From assembly GCA_945861865.1 (NCBI GenBank), contig CAMAWN010000049.1:1-32826 (forward strand): a DNA stretch of 32,826 nt, in the 5' to 3' direction. This document shows, one piece after another, positions 16,552-24,231 of this stretch. Below the pieces are notes generated by a model, which ran no database searches, had not been told where the DNA came from, and saw only the letters and a program-made list of their open reading frames with translations. Both the position numbers and the translations under genes were made by a program. Source of the stretch: Candidatus Kuenenia stuttgartensis (GTDB lineage Bacteria; Planctomycetota; Planctomycetia; Planctomycetales; Planctomycetaceae). Positions within the stretch are counted from its first letter, which is position 1. Each line of letters begins with the position of its first letter.

Positions 16552-17535
16552 ATGGCGTCCGCGCCCGTCAACTTGGGACTCATCGGCCTTGGGCCGTTTT
16601 GGGAGAGTCGGTTTCGTCCAGCGTTGAAGAAGCTGTCTTCAAAGTTGCGCATCGTGGCGGTGTACGACAACGTCATCAGCCGCGCTGAACAGGCTGCCCG
16701 CGAAGCGACTGCTAGCCTCGTGGGCGGTGTTGCCGCACTTGCGGACCGAGCGAATGTCGATGCGTTGTTGTTGCTGGATGCCGGCTGGCAAGGCTCCGCG
16801 ATTTTGCGTCTGCTGAGCGATCGCCGCAAACCGATCCTTCTGGCGGCGCGACCGGATGCGGAATTGTCCGAGCTGCAGCAATGGCACGATCAAGCCGTCG
16901 CACACGGACTGACCATCATGCCGGCGTTTCCGCAGCGATGCACTCCGGCGAGTCACCGTCTGCAAGAGTTGATAGTGACTCAACTCGGCCAGCCGTTGCG
17001 TGCGGAGATTGCGATCTCGCCCGCCAATTTGCAGGCAGTGCCGTTCGCAACCGAATCGGACTTCGGCGGTCAAACTCCGCCACCGCAAGACTCGCTTCTG
17101 GAGTGGGCCGACTGGTGCCACTATCTCTTTCGAGCGGTGCCGCAACAGATCACTCGCCGAGGCGATGGTCAAAGCTGGCGATTCGACTTTCCGCCATTGG
17201 CATCGAGCAGTTCTCCGCAGGACGTTCGTGTTGCAGAACTGTCGCTTTGCCAAGCCGCTCCTGTGGCTGATCGTCCGACACTCGACGAGGTTCATCTGCA
17301 CTGCGAACGAGGTCAGGCACGGCTGCTTGGTCCGACGACGATTGAATGGACCGCTGACGGAAAATCGCAAACAGAAGAATTAGCCACCGAACGAACCGAG
17401 ACCGAAGTCTTGCTCGATCACTTTTGCCGCCGCGCCGTCGGCGGACTGATCCCAGTGCCCAGCCTGGAAGACTTCCTGCGAGCTCGAGCGGCGATCAGCG
17501 TCGCGGAAGACTCACCTTGGCACAAATCGTTCTGA
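16552..17535 (+). CDS. Gfo/Idh/MocA-family oxidoreductase-like protein
   Basis: This 327-aa protein begins MASAPVNLGLIGLGPFWESR, an N-terminal Rossmann fold with the dinucleotide-binding GxGxxW-type turn. 'LRIVAVYDNVISRAEQAA' follows as strand 2 with its acidic end. 'VDALLLLDAGWQGSAILRLL' and 'RKPILLAARPDAELSELQQW' follow the Gfo/Idh/MocA pattern, but the usual EKP motif reads ARP, so catalysis may be altered or lost. The C-terminal half ('EWADWCHYLFRAVP', 'CERGQARLLGPTTIEWT') fits the substrate and dimerisation domain. The start is ATG 16552, since upstream in-frame sequence is the REP-like gap. It is cytoplasmic, and the substrate cannot be told. It has no operon partner. Confidence 0.7.
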   Translation: MASAPVNLGLIGLGPFWESRFRPALKKLSSKLRIVAVYDNVISRAEQAAREATASLVGGVAALADRANVDALLLLDAGWQGSAILRLLSDRRKPILLAARPDAELSELQQWHDQAVAHGLTIMPAFPQRCTPASHRLQELIVTQLGQPLRAEIAISPANLQAVPFATESDFGGQTPPPQDSLLEWADWCHYLFRAVPQQITRRGDGQSWRFDFPPLASSSSPQDVRVAELSLCQAAPVADRPTLDEVHLHCERGQARLLGPTTIEWTADGKSQTEELATERTETEVLLDHFCRRAVGGLIPVPSLEDFLRARAAISVAEDSPWHKSF

Positions 17536-17651
17536 TGATGTTCCGGGGTCCCTCCGTGACAGCCACCCACAAACGAAGATTAGCGCCAGACACTCGCATG
17601 GCAAAGAAGGGATCGCAAAATTCAACGGGCTGCTAGCGCCCTGCGGCTGGT

Positions 17652-17942
17652 TTACGGTTCCAACAAGTCGCACGGATACGGTGTGCGATCGACTTTCGGC
17701 AGTACCTTGGGCTTGTAGATCTCGGTGTACGCTTTCGCGAGCCGATGTTGATCCAAGGCTTCCGGCGAACTCCAGCGTTCGACCAGAATGAACACTTTCG
17801 GGTCGGTCTGCGACTGATACAGTTCGAAGCGTTCGCAGCCCGGTTCTAAACGGGAGAGCCGCGTTTGTTCCAGCAACAGCGAGCGGATCTCGGGGACGTC
17901 TCGTTCGTTTTTGACGGTGACAACCACGTTGTTGAAAGTCAT
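17652..17942 (-). CDS. Antibiotic biosynthesis monooxygenase (ABM) family protein
   Basis: This is a 96-aa single-domain protein of the dimeric alpha/beta-barrel ABM fold (YgiN-like quinol monooxygenases and related heme or substrate-binding proteins). 'MTFNNVVVTVKNERDVPEIR' gives strand 1 and helix 1. 'LEPGCERFELYQSQTDPKVF' and 'ILVERWSSPEALDQHRLAKA' match the conserved 'EpGc..y.l....dp..f.l.E.w.s..al..H' core. The start ATG (17942) has GAGG six bases upstream. These enzymes act on small quinol-like or polyketide-like substrates without cofactor, but the substrate here is unknown. It is divergent from the radical SAM gene, with a palindromic repeat between. Confidence 0.85.
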   Translation of the reverse strand: MTFNNVVVTVKNERDVPEIRSLLLEQTRLSRLEPGCERFELYQSQTDPKVFILVERWSSPEALDQHRLAKAYTEIYKPKVLPKVDRTPYPCDLLEP

Positions 17943-18010
17943 GACGAGCCTCGTGAAGATCGGGTGGGAAACGATTCGACTTGCGGCAGAATAACTCTGT
18001 CGAACATTGT

Positions 18011-18070
18011 GTGCCACGGCTGTCTCAGCCGTGTGCGGTCGAGATCGCACGGCTAAGACAGCCGTGGCAC
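18011..18070. repeat. Nested palindromic intergenic element
   Basis: Two 23-base arms (18011-18033 and 18048-18070) are inverted copies with one mismatch, around a 14-base loop. Each arm contains its own smaller palindrome: CACGGCTG-TCT-CAGCCGTG in the first and CACGGCT-AAGA-CAGCCGTG in the second. It lies in the 141-bp gap between two divergent genes. It looks like a dispersed REP/BIME-type unit or a very small non-autonomous element. Confidence 0.75.
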
Positions 18071-18083
18071 GGAGAAGTCCGCG

Positions 18084-19157
18084 ATGCTGAATGAACTCGA
18101 ACGTCATGGCCGAGGTGCTCAGGCTGATCCGCCGAATCGGTTCGAGGCAGTTCATGCGGAACGTGACTTCGAGCAACTCGCCGAGGATGACTCGGCCGAC
18201 GAGCGGCCTGTGAAGACGCGGTTTCTGGTCGATCACTCGCGGTCGATCGTCAGCGAGAACGACAGTCCGGACATCCCGTTTCGTTACAGCGTGAATCCGT
18301 ACCGGGGTTGTGAACACGGCTGCGCGTACTGCTACGCGAGACCGACGCACGAGTATCTCGGCTTCAATGCCGGACTCGATTTCGAGAGTCGCATTCTCGT
18401 GAAGGAACGCGCGCCGGAGTTGCTCCGCGACTGGCTGGCTCGCGACGAGTACCAGCCGGAATGGATCGCGTTTTCCGGAGTGACCGACTGCTATCAACCG
18501 GCCGAGCGGCGGTTTGAGTTGACTCGCCGCTGTCTGCAAGTCGCGGCCGAATGCGGTCAGCCGATCGGCATCGTCACAAAAAACGCGATGGTCGCGCGAG
18601 ATCTCGACCTGCTGCAACCGATGGCCGAGCGGCGGACGGTGCGCGTGCTGCTGAGCGTCACAACACTCGACAAGGAACTGGCTCGGACGCTCGAACCACG
18701 CACCAGTTCTCCAGAGGCACGGTTGCGGACGATTCGTGAGCTATCTGCGGCGGGCGTTGAAGTCGGCGTGATGATCGGGCCGGTCATTCCCGGCCTGAAC
18801 GACATCGAGATCCCGGTGATCCTGCAAGCAGCGAAGGAGGCCGGTGCGGTCATAGCGGCCTACGTCCTGCTGCGGTTGCCGCTGACCGTGCGGCCGGTCT
18901 TCACGGATTGGTTGGCGAAGGCTCTGCCGTCCAAGAAAGACAAGATTGAATCGTTGATCCGGCAGTGTCGCGGCGGAGAACTGAACGACTCACAATTCGG
19001 ACGTCGCCGGATCGGCGAAGGACAGATCGCCGAACAGATCGCCCAGACATTTCGAGTCTTCGCCAAGAAGCACGACCTCGACCGAAAAGTTCCACCGCTG
19101 GAAACGCGATTCTTCAAACCCCCGACGCCAACCTCCGGACAGTTGCGGCTTTTCTGA
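18084..19157 (+). CDS. Radical SAM protein, SplB-like (PA0069-type)
   Basis: This 357-aa protein has the radical SAM cysteines in GCEHGCAYCYARPTHEYLG (Cys76, Cys80, Cys83), which hold the 4Fe-4S cluster that cleaves S-adenosylmethionine. 'PFRYSVNPYRG' before it and 'IAFSGVTDCYQPAERRFELT' and 'QPIGIVTKNAMVARDLDLL' after it are typical of the family related to spore photoproduct lyase, known as PA0069-like. Helices and strands to 'LRLPLTVRPVFTDWL' complete the barrel, and a basic tail ends in GQLRLF. GGAG nine bases upstream supports ATG 18084. The substrate of this non-spore-former family is not established. Its 3' end abuts an integrase remnant. Confidence 0.92.
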   Translation: MLNELERHGRGAQADPPNRFEAVHAERDFEQLAEDDSADERPVKTRFLVDHSRSIVSENDSPDIPFRYSVNPYRGCEHGCAYCYARPTHEYLGFNAGLDFESRILVKERAPELLRDWLARDEYQPEWIAFSGVTDCYQPAERRFELTRRCLQVAAECGQPIGIVTKNAMVARDLDLLQPMAERRTVRVLLSVTTLDKELARTLEPRTSSPEARLRTIRELSAAGVEVGVMIGPVIPGLNDIEIPVILQAAKEAGAVIAAYVLLRLPLTVRPVFTDWLAKALPSKKDKIESLIRQCRGGELNDSQFGRRRIGEGQIAEQIAQTFRVFAKKHDLDRKVPPLETRFFKPPTPTSGQLRLF

Positions 19158-19158
19158 T

Positions 19159-19872
19159 GTCCGACAATTTCTCAAACGGATCGGACATCTTGGCCAGAAG
19201 TTGGAAACCGGAAGTCGCGCCGTTCCCACTGGCGGAACTCGCACCGGTTGAGTGTCCCATCAGTTCGCAGCGGATGAGTGAATCGACGTTGGCGTCTTGC
19301 AGGCTCGTGGCGAACAGATTCCGGAATACCGTCGGAGCCGTTTGATGTGGTTGACGGATGGCTTGTGTGATCCGGAGGAACTCCGTTCGCAGGCGATCGG
19401 ATTGTACGGCACCGGCATCCGACCAAAGATACCGTGACAAGGCCAGCCGCTTTTCCGAATTGGCGTGGCCGTTGGGAGCGACCTCAATCGTACGCAGATG
19501 ATGAACGAACTCTTCAGCGTGCGGTGGCCGGAAGTGCGACGTGGTTCGAAGCACACGAGCCTTAGCCACAAAGTTCAGGAGATGCCTCGTTGCCGTCCGA
19601 TAGCGATTGATCGTCTGCACCGACAACCGCAACACCTGCTCGTGATGCCGCAGCCATCTCACCTGCAACTCGTTGAGAGTCACGGCGTCGAAACTCAACG
19701 CCGCTGGCGCGCCGGTTCCCAACTGCGAATGGATCTGAGCGGCCATCTGCTTGTCCTTGTCCGATCCGGCACGGGGCCGGCGACCCTCTTCAATGTACGT
19801 CAGATACCAAACCTTGCCTCACAGATCGCCTCGCACTTTTCCAACACGGAAGGAACTCTGTTTGACTGCCAT
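19159..19872 (-). pseudogene. Tyrosine recombinase (integrase), inactivated
   Basis: From ATG 19872 (AAAGG upstream) the frame reads MAVKQSSFRVGKVRGDL, then TGA (19821-19819), and continues with GKVWYLTYIEEGRRPRAGSD. It continues through a SAM-like core-binding domain ('VRWLRHHEQVLRLSVQTINR') and a later piece 'TVFRNLFATSLQDANVDSLI', 'RCELMGHSTG'. The last piece corresponds to the HxxR and Gly-His segment of the catalytic domain, with His replaced by Asn. The first catalytic Arg and the Tyr segment are not recognisable. It therefore has a nonsense codon, probable internal deletion and a lost C-terminus, with the tail running into the end of the radical SAM gene. It is a different lineage from the two integrases at the left. 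Confidence 0.75.
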
Positions 19873-19962
19873 GCGTTGGCCTTTCAGAGAATTCCCTCTC
19901 CACAAAACGCCACAAACACCGCCACAAAAGGGAAGCTCTGAATGCACTCCAGAAACGCAAAA

Positions 19963-19994
19963 GCCCACGAGCCATTTAATTATGACTCGTGGGC
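19963..19994 (-). terminator. Rho-independent terminator, minus strand
   Basis: GCCCACGAG (minus 19994-19986) and CTCGTGGGC (19971-19963) form a 9-bp stem around a 14-base AT-rich loop. On the minus strand TTTTGCGTTT follows. No minus-strand gene ends nearby (the closest stop is at 20540), but the possible tRNA-Ser 3' end lies just before it, as a tRNA gene and its terminator would. Confidence 0.6.
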
Positions 19995-20003
19995 CGTCGA
20001 TCA

Positions 20004-20019
20004 GGCGGAGAGGGAGGGA
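20004..20019 (-). other. Possible attachment site: tRNA-Ser 3'-end fragment
   Basis: The minus strand reads TCCCTCCCTCTCCGCC, which from memory matches the 3' end of bacterial tRNA-Ser (T-stem, acceptor strand, discriminator and CC). No complete tRNA precedes it, since the upstream bases do not pair as a T-stem. It is followed at once by a terminator and lies 130 bases from an integrase remnant. Together this fits an att site used by a recombinase. The flanks (19873-19962 and 20020-20229) show nothing else I can support. Confidence 0.35.
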
Positions 20020-20229
20020 AACGATCCGCCGATTATCGCAACCTATGTATTTGTAGCATGTTGCGACCGAGGTCGAAACAGGTCAAGAACTTCGGATTTC
20101 ACTCCAATTCACTGACGATCTTTGTGATTCCCGGCTGGTCACTGGGTTTTGCCATCGAGTTTTCACAAGTCTTTCACAAAACGTCGGTGTTCGGTGAGGC
20201 TGCAAGAGCCTGAATAATCTCCGCCATGA

Positions 20230-20408
20230 GGGGAAGCGCACCAGATGACTCCTCCTGGCTCCGCCTCAACATCGCCACCCGCGTCCGCGACGAGTTCGGG
20301 ATCGAAGCCGCTCTAGCCCTCGCGGGCCATGCTTCGCCGTCGATGACGGCACACTACGCGAGCAACATGGATGGCCTGGCGGTAAAGGTGGTGCCGAGGA
20401 TCGGATAA
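20230..20408 (+). pseudogene. Tyrosine recombinase, C-terminal scrap
   Basis: A 60-codon frame contains 'LRLNIATRVRDEFGIEAALA', then 'LAGHASPSMTAHYASNMDGL' and a short tail ending at TAA. This is the last helix set of a site-specific recombinase: the HxLRHxxATR box (the second His reads Leu here), the Gly-His segment and the Tyr nucleophile in TAHYA. It has no N-terminal or first catalytic region. It points to another element once integrated at this spot. Confidence 0.7.
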
Positions 20409-20539
20409 GATCACGGATCGAGATGAACCCGGCCACGCCGCCGGCTCAATTCACGAAGGCTACTACAAATGCGACCGGTTATGTCCGCACACCGCTGCCC
20501 GATCTGCGAGATCCGCAAGCCGCTTTCTTTCAGGACAGT

Positions 20540-23158
20540 TCACTCACAATCGCTACGGGCTTCTACCATGTCGGAGCCTGAATTCAATTCAAAAAAAGCC
20601 TTAATGGTCGTGTAGTATTCTGCCGAGGGCGGATCCATGTGCGTGGTTGTCGGCACTTCGAGGAAACGCTTCGGAGAAGTCGCTAGTTCAAACAGGCGGC
20701 GGCCCAATTTCGGCGAGATGAGTTCGTCCCGTTCACCGTGAGCGACCAGCAGCCGACCGTTGTAGAACTGAATTCGCTCATCCGATGGGAAGCGATTCTT
20801 CATCAGCGTATGAGCCGGCACGATTGGAAACACGTCGTCGACAACGTCAGGAAGGTTGGTGAAGGTACTCTCCAGAACGAGTCCGCGGTGCGGGACATCG
20901 AGTGCAAGTTCAAGTGCGACGGCTCCGCCGAGCGACCGTCCGACGATGAGGATTCGACTCGGATTGACGTCCCGTTCGGATGTCAGCCAGTGGTAAGCGG
21001 CGCGGCTGTCTCCGTAGAGACCTTTCTCGGTTGGCTGACCCTCGCTTTGTCCGAAGCCGCGGTAGTCGAACAAAAGCACATCGGCTCCCACACGTTCGTG
21101 CCAGTCTTTAACAATGCGGAATCGATGAAGCACCGTGCCACGATTCCCGTGGCAGTACAGCACGACCGGCGAATCATCGTCGCTGGTCGGACATTTACAG
21201 AAGACGCCGTGCAGTCGGACTCCATCTTCAGTGATGATGTAAACATCCTCGTGAGCGACTTCCTGTATGGCCTCAGCGTAAATGCCGCGAGGATTGCCGC
21301 CACCATTCCGAAATACCAGTTCATCCTCGAAGACCACCAGCACTCCGACGAGAACGGCGTAAATGGTCAACAGCGTGAGCACCGCCCACCACATGTATCG
21401 CCGACTTCCAATAGCATTGGAACCAGAGTTCCGATGTCGCCGAATTCGCCACAGGCCCTGCATGAAGAGGCTGAGCGGGTTCGGTACTGAGCGAGCTTCA
21501 TGAACCAGACGCATCACAGTACGGCCGACCGACGCAGCAGATGGCCGGACGCCACGACTTCGGGCGCGTCGCTCCGGCAACCATTCATCGAATAGAAACG
21601 GAAAGCAGCTTCGACCGTGACTGCGCCGGAGTTTGCCAGCAGCGACTTCGATCTCATTGTCATCCACGAGGACGAAGGCCACGGGTTGAGTCAGCCACGC
21701 CGCGAGTCCGCTTCGCTTCAGTGCCTCGTGGATGATCTTCTCCTGTCTACTTGCTGACAGCTTGCGTGCATCGACTGTAAGACACACCAGCACGATCAGC
21801 GATCCCGCCAGCCCGGCACTGCGGGCAACACCGGTTGCCTCGACATCGACGCACTGTACGACGGCGGCTTGATCGCCCAATTCATCCTTGATCCGCATCT
21901 CGATCGGTTCCAGCGGCTGTCGTGTACCAAGCTGTTTCACTGCGTGATCGCGACGACCGAGAACACGGATCCCGTCTTGGTTCCGGATCGCGACGTCGCC
22001 CGTCGAAAACGTTCCATCTTTCAACCGCGGTTCCCCTGGTGGCGGAATAACGTAACCAGTCGCCACGAAGGGGGCCGAGATCACAAGTTCGCCGATCGTC
22101 CCGTCGGGAACCGAAAGGCCGAAATCATCGACAATTCTGGCGTCCACCCCTGGCAGTGCGAAAAAACGAGGCCCGACGGACGCGTCCACTTTATCGATGG
22201 CAACCAGTGCTTCGCCGGATGTTTCGGTCGAGCCATAGCAGACGAGAATCTTCGCGCCGGTTCCCCGCCTCAGCTTGTCCACCGTGACTTTCGACGCGAG
22301 TCCGCCACCAATCTCGATGACATCCAGCATCCCACGAAACTCAGACAGGCGATCGCCAGATTCGTCGGCCAAATGCATGGCCACATGAGTGTTGCAGAGA
22401 AGGTGGTTGGCTTTGCCGGCAACACATTTCCGCAGAGCGTCACGTCCCACGGGGATTCCCGGCACGAGGATCGAACAGCCACCAACGATGAGTGGTCGAA
22501 TGAAATGCTCATGGTGGTGGAACGTGAACAAGCAGGCGTGCCGCAGATCCGAATTGAGCCCGAACTGCTCGATGCACGACAAGGCGTTGGCGACAAGATC
22601 CATGTCGGCCGCTTCGACCATTTTCGGGTTCGAAGTGCTGCCGCTCGTGTGGTTGAGATAGTGGATCGCGTTCGGATCTCGATTCTTCACCAGTGCTTCC
22701 CAGTCGCTTCGAGGGAGTGGATCGACCGCCGCCGAACAAACCTCGTCGAAGTCCAGGATCGCGGTGCTATCGGCGACGGACTCGCTTGCCAACTTCATGA
22801 ATTGAGGTGTCGCGCAAATGCAGCGGATCCGGTGTTCTCTGCCGTACTCGCTGAGAACATGGCGGCTTGGCTGTGAGTCAATCGTGATCGGCACGATGAC
22901 ACCGCCGAGGGCTGAGACGGCGAACCAGATCGTGAGAAACCGGTCGTCCAGTTCACTGAGAATCACAACGTGATCGCCGGCTACCACACCTTGAGCCCGC
23001 AGTATGACACATGCCCGGCGGACCTGATCTTCAAATTCGCGATACGACACGGATCGACGGCGGTTGCCGACAATATGAATTGCTTCCTCGTCAGGCGTCT
23101 GTCTGGCCCATTTCATCAGGAACCAGACGATGCTGTTATTTTCGTTGGCAATTTTCAT
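20540..23158 (-). CDS. Adenylate-forming enzyme fused to membrane-anchored alpha/beta hydrolase
   Basis: This is an 872-aa fusion. I chose ATG 23158 (GGAGA seven bases upstream) over an upstream in-frame start. Residues 1-515 are an ANL-superfamily acyl-adenylate domain: P-loop 'HTSGSTSNPKM' (170-180, with Ser-Asn in place of the usual Gly-x), 'VCYGSTETSGE' (307-317), 'STGDVAIRNQDGIRVLGRRD' (385-404) and the A10 lysine in AAGKLRR (Lys509). Residues 588-610 are one membrane helix ('VLTLLTIYAVLVGVLVVF'). Residues 635-872 are an alpha/beta hydrolase like the ABHD13/17 group: 'VVLYCHGNRG', 'LLFDYRGFGQSEG', nucleophile Ser742 in GRSLGG, Asp811 in GERDEL and His840 in TTTHMD. There is no carrier-protein domain. 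A plausible role is activation and then release or transfer of an acyl group at the membrane. The substrate is unknown. Confidence 0.85.
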   Translation of the reverse strand: MKIANENNSIVWFLMKWARQTPDEEAIHIVGNRRRSVSYREFEDQVRRACVILRAQGVVAGDHVVILSELDDRFLTIWFAVSALGGVIVPITIDSQPSRHVLSEYGREHRIRCICATPQFMKLASESVADSTAILDFDEVCSAAVDPLPRSDWEALVKNRDPNAIHYLNHTSGSTSNPKMVEAADMDLVANALSCIEQFGLNSDLRHACLFTFHHHEHFIRPLIVGGCSILVPGIPVGRDALRKCVAGKANHLLCNTHVAMHLADESGDRLSEFRGMLDVIEIGGGLASKVTVDKLRRGTGAKILVCYGSTETSGEALVAIDKVDASVGPRFFALPGVDARIVDDFGLSVPDGTIGELVISAPFVATGYVIPPPGEPRLKDGTFSTGDVAIRNQDGIRVLGRRDHAVKQLGTRQPLEPIEMRIKDELGDQAAVVQCVDVEATGVARSAGLAGSLIVLVCLTVDARKLSASRQEKIIHEALKRSGLAAWLTQPVAFVLVDDNEIEVAAGKLRRSHGRSCFPFLFDEWLPERRARSRGVRPSAASVGRTVMRLVHEARSVPNPLSLFMQGLWRIRRHRNSGSNAIGSRRYMWWAVLTLLTIYAVLVGVLVVFEDELVFRNGGGNPRGIYAEAIQEVAHEDVYIITEDGVRLHGVFCKCPTSDDDSPVVLYCHGNRGTVLHRFRIVKDWHERVGADVLLFDYRGFGQSEGQPTEKGLYGDSRAAYHWLTSERDVNPSRILIVGRSLGGAVALELALDVPHRGLVLESTFTNLPDVVDDVFPIVPAHTLMKNRFPSDERIQFYNGRLLVAHGERDELISPKLGRRLFELATSPKRFLEVPTTTHMDPPSAEYYTTIKAFFELNSGSDMVEARSDCE

Positions 23159-23254
23159 TTCTGTCTCCAATAAGGGGACTCTTTGACGAAACAAAACGGA
23201 CTGCACCATCGCAGCGTGAATCGATCTCGGTGCAGGCCGTGCGGTGAGGATTGA

Positions 23255-23728
23255 TTAGCGGTTCAGGATATGAGCAGGGCCTTTGCCGGCGAGGCGGGCG
23301 AGCTGGTGGCGAACAGCGCCACGTACACCTCGTCCGAACGACTTTCGGAAGCGGATGCGGCGAATCCGATCCCATGCTGTGACAACATCCGGCGTAATCT
23401 GCAGCGTGACATCCTGGCCGTTGAACTCGACAACCGGAATCGAAATCAGTCCTTCCCGCAGTCGATCAATGTGACGCGCAGTGCCAGGACGAAGGAAACA
23501 GCCAGAGCAGCCGTCGAAGCTGGCCTGATGATGTCCGCAGAAGATTTCGCCGCGGGAATTCACGGCCGGAAGAGCGTCGTCCGTTTCTAGCGGCAGATGC
23601 TCGTCGGGGCAGTTATTCAGGTACGCCTGAACGGCGTCACCGAGCTTCAGGATCACGACAGGAACGTCGTGAGGCCCCGTCACCAGTTGAGGTGAGCCGT
23701 TGAGAGAAACAGTAAACGTGTTCGACAT
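23255..23728 (-). CDS. Rieske-like [2Fe-2S] protein with an unusual first ligand pair
   Basis: This 157-aa protein has its ATG at 23728, with AGGAG ten bases upstream. 'VPVVILKLGDAVQAYLNNCP' leads into Cys40-Pro-Asp-Glu-His44-Leu-Pro-Leu and 'GEIFCGHHQASFDG' (Cys64, His67). This is the Rieske layout C-x-H ... C-x2-H, except that the position expected to be His (42) is Asp and a His sits two residues later. The second pair is normal, and two more Cys (74, 77) follow. The C-terminal 40 residues are very basic. It is probably an electron-transfer ferredoxin for an oxygenase, although no oxygenase is visible here. It lies third in the minus-strand cluster. Confidence 0.7.
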   Translation of the reverse strand: MSNTFTVSLNGSPQLVTGPHDVPVVILKLGDAVQAYLNNCPDEHLPLETDDALPAVNSRGEIFCGHHQASFDGCSGCFLRPGTARHIDRLREGLISIPVVEFNGQDVTLQITPDVVTAWDRIRRIRFRKSFGRGVRGAVRHQLARLAGKGPAHILNR

Positions 23729-23819
23729 GATTGATGATCTCCTGATCGGAACGTTGCAAAAGTTGCGTCCCTGCGAAGACTCCGCGAACGTCCGTGGTCG
23801 CGGATTGAGATTTGTGGAA

Positions 23820-24182
23820 TCAGCCAATGAGTAGCCAACGCCAGTAAGCAAGCAGGTTGTCCGGGATGAGAAGTTCGACGGTGTCTTGACCAATCTCCTC
23901 GACTTCAATCCGCCAGAGCTGGTCAGATCGTCCATTGACGTTGCGGGGGACCGCTTCTCCGGTGAATGCGTCGAAGCGCCGAGCACGCCAGACCAGTTCC
24001 CGGCCGCGAAGGACCGGCATCTCGTGGTAATAAGATCCGCCCGTGCTCAGGTAGGCGTTGAGCGTCCCTCCGGCACGCACAAGCAGCACCGGCATCAGTA
24101 GCGGGCCTTCCAGCAACTGCACCGTTCGGATCCGATCAATCGTCGAATGCACGAGATGCATGTCGGTCATCAGAGTCTTCAT
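23820..24182 (-). CDS. Hypothetical protein, possibly a cluster-less Rieske-like relative
   Basis: This 120-aa protein has ATG 24182, with AGGAA seven bases upstream, which leaves a 49-bp gap to the dehydrogenase gene. I do not recognise a family. 'GPLLMPVLLVRAGGTLNAYL' resembles 'PHDVPVVILKLGDAVQAYLN' of the Rieske-like protein encoded next, and both are followed by a compact beta-rich stretch. This one has no Cys and lacks the ligands. It may be a paralogue that lost the cluster, or a chance likeness of beta-strands. The C-terminus, 'LLIPDNLLAYWRWLLIG', is hydrophobic and aromatic. It is placed between the dehydrogenase and the Rieske-like gene, so it is probably cotranscribed with them. 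Confidence 0.6.
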   Translation of the reverse strand: MKTLMTDMHLVHSTIDRIRTVQLLEGPLLMPVLLVRAGGTLNAYLSTGGSYYHEMPVLRGRELVWRARRFDAFTGEAVPRNVNGRSDQLWRIEVEEIGQDTVELLIPDNLLAYWRWLLIG

Positions 24183-24231
24183 GTCCCGGTTCCTATTGAG
24201 TGGCTGAGATTCGTCTGGCTGCAGAAACTCT

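Noticed and set aside
17943-18617. Long minus-strand open frame continuing upstream of the ABM-family gene
   Set aside because: It is antisense to the radical SAM gene and the palindrome. The 96-aa protein from ATG 17942 has its own ribosome-binding site and full domain length.
21869-22876. 335-codon plus-strand open frame inside the adenylase-hydrolase gene
   Set aside because: It is antisense to the adenylation motifs, and its composition is that of a shadow.
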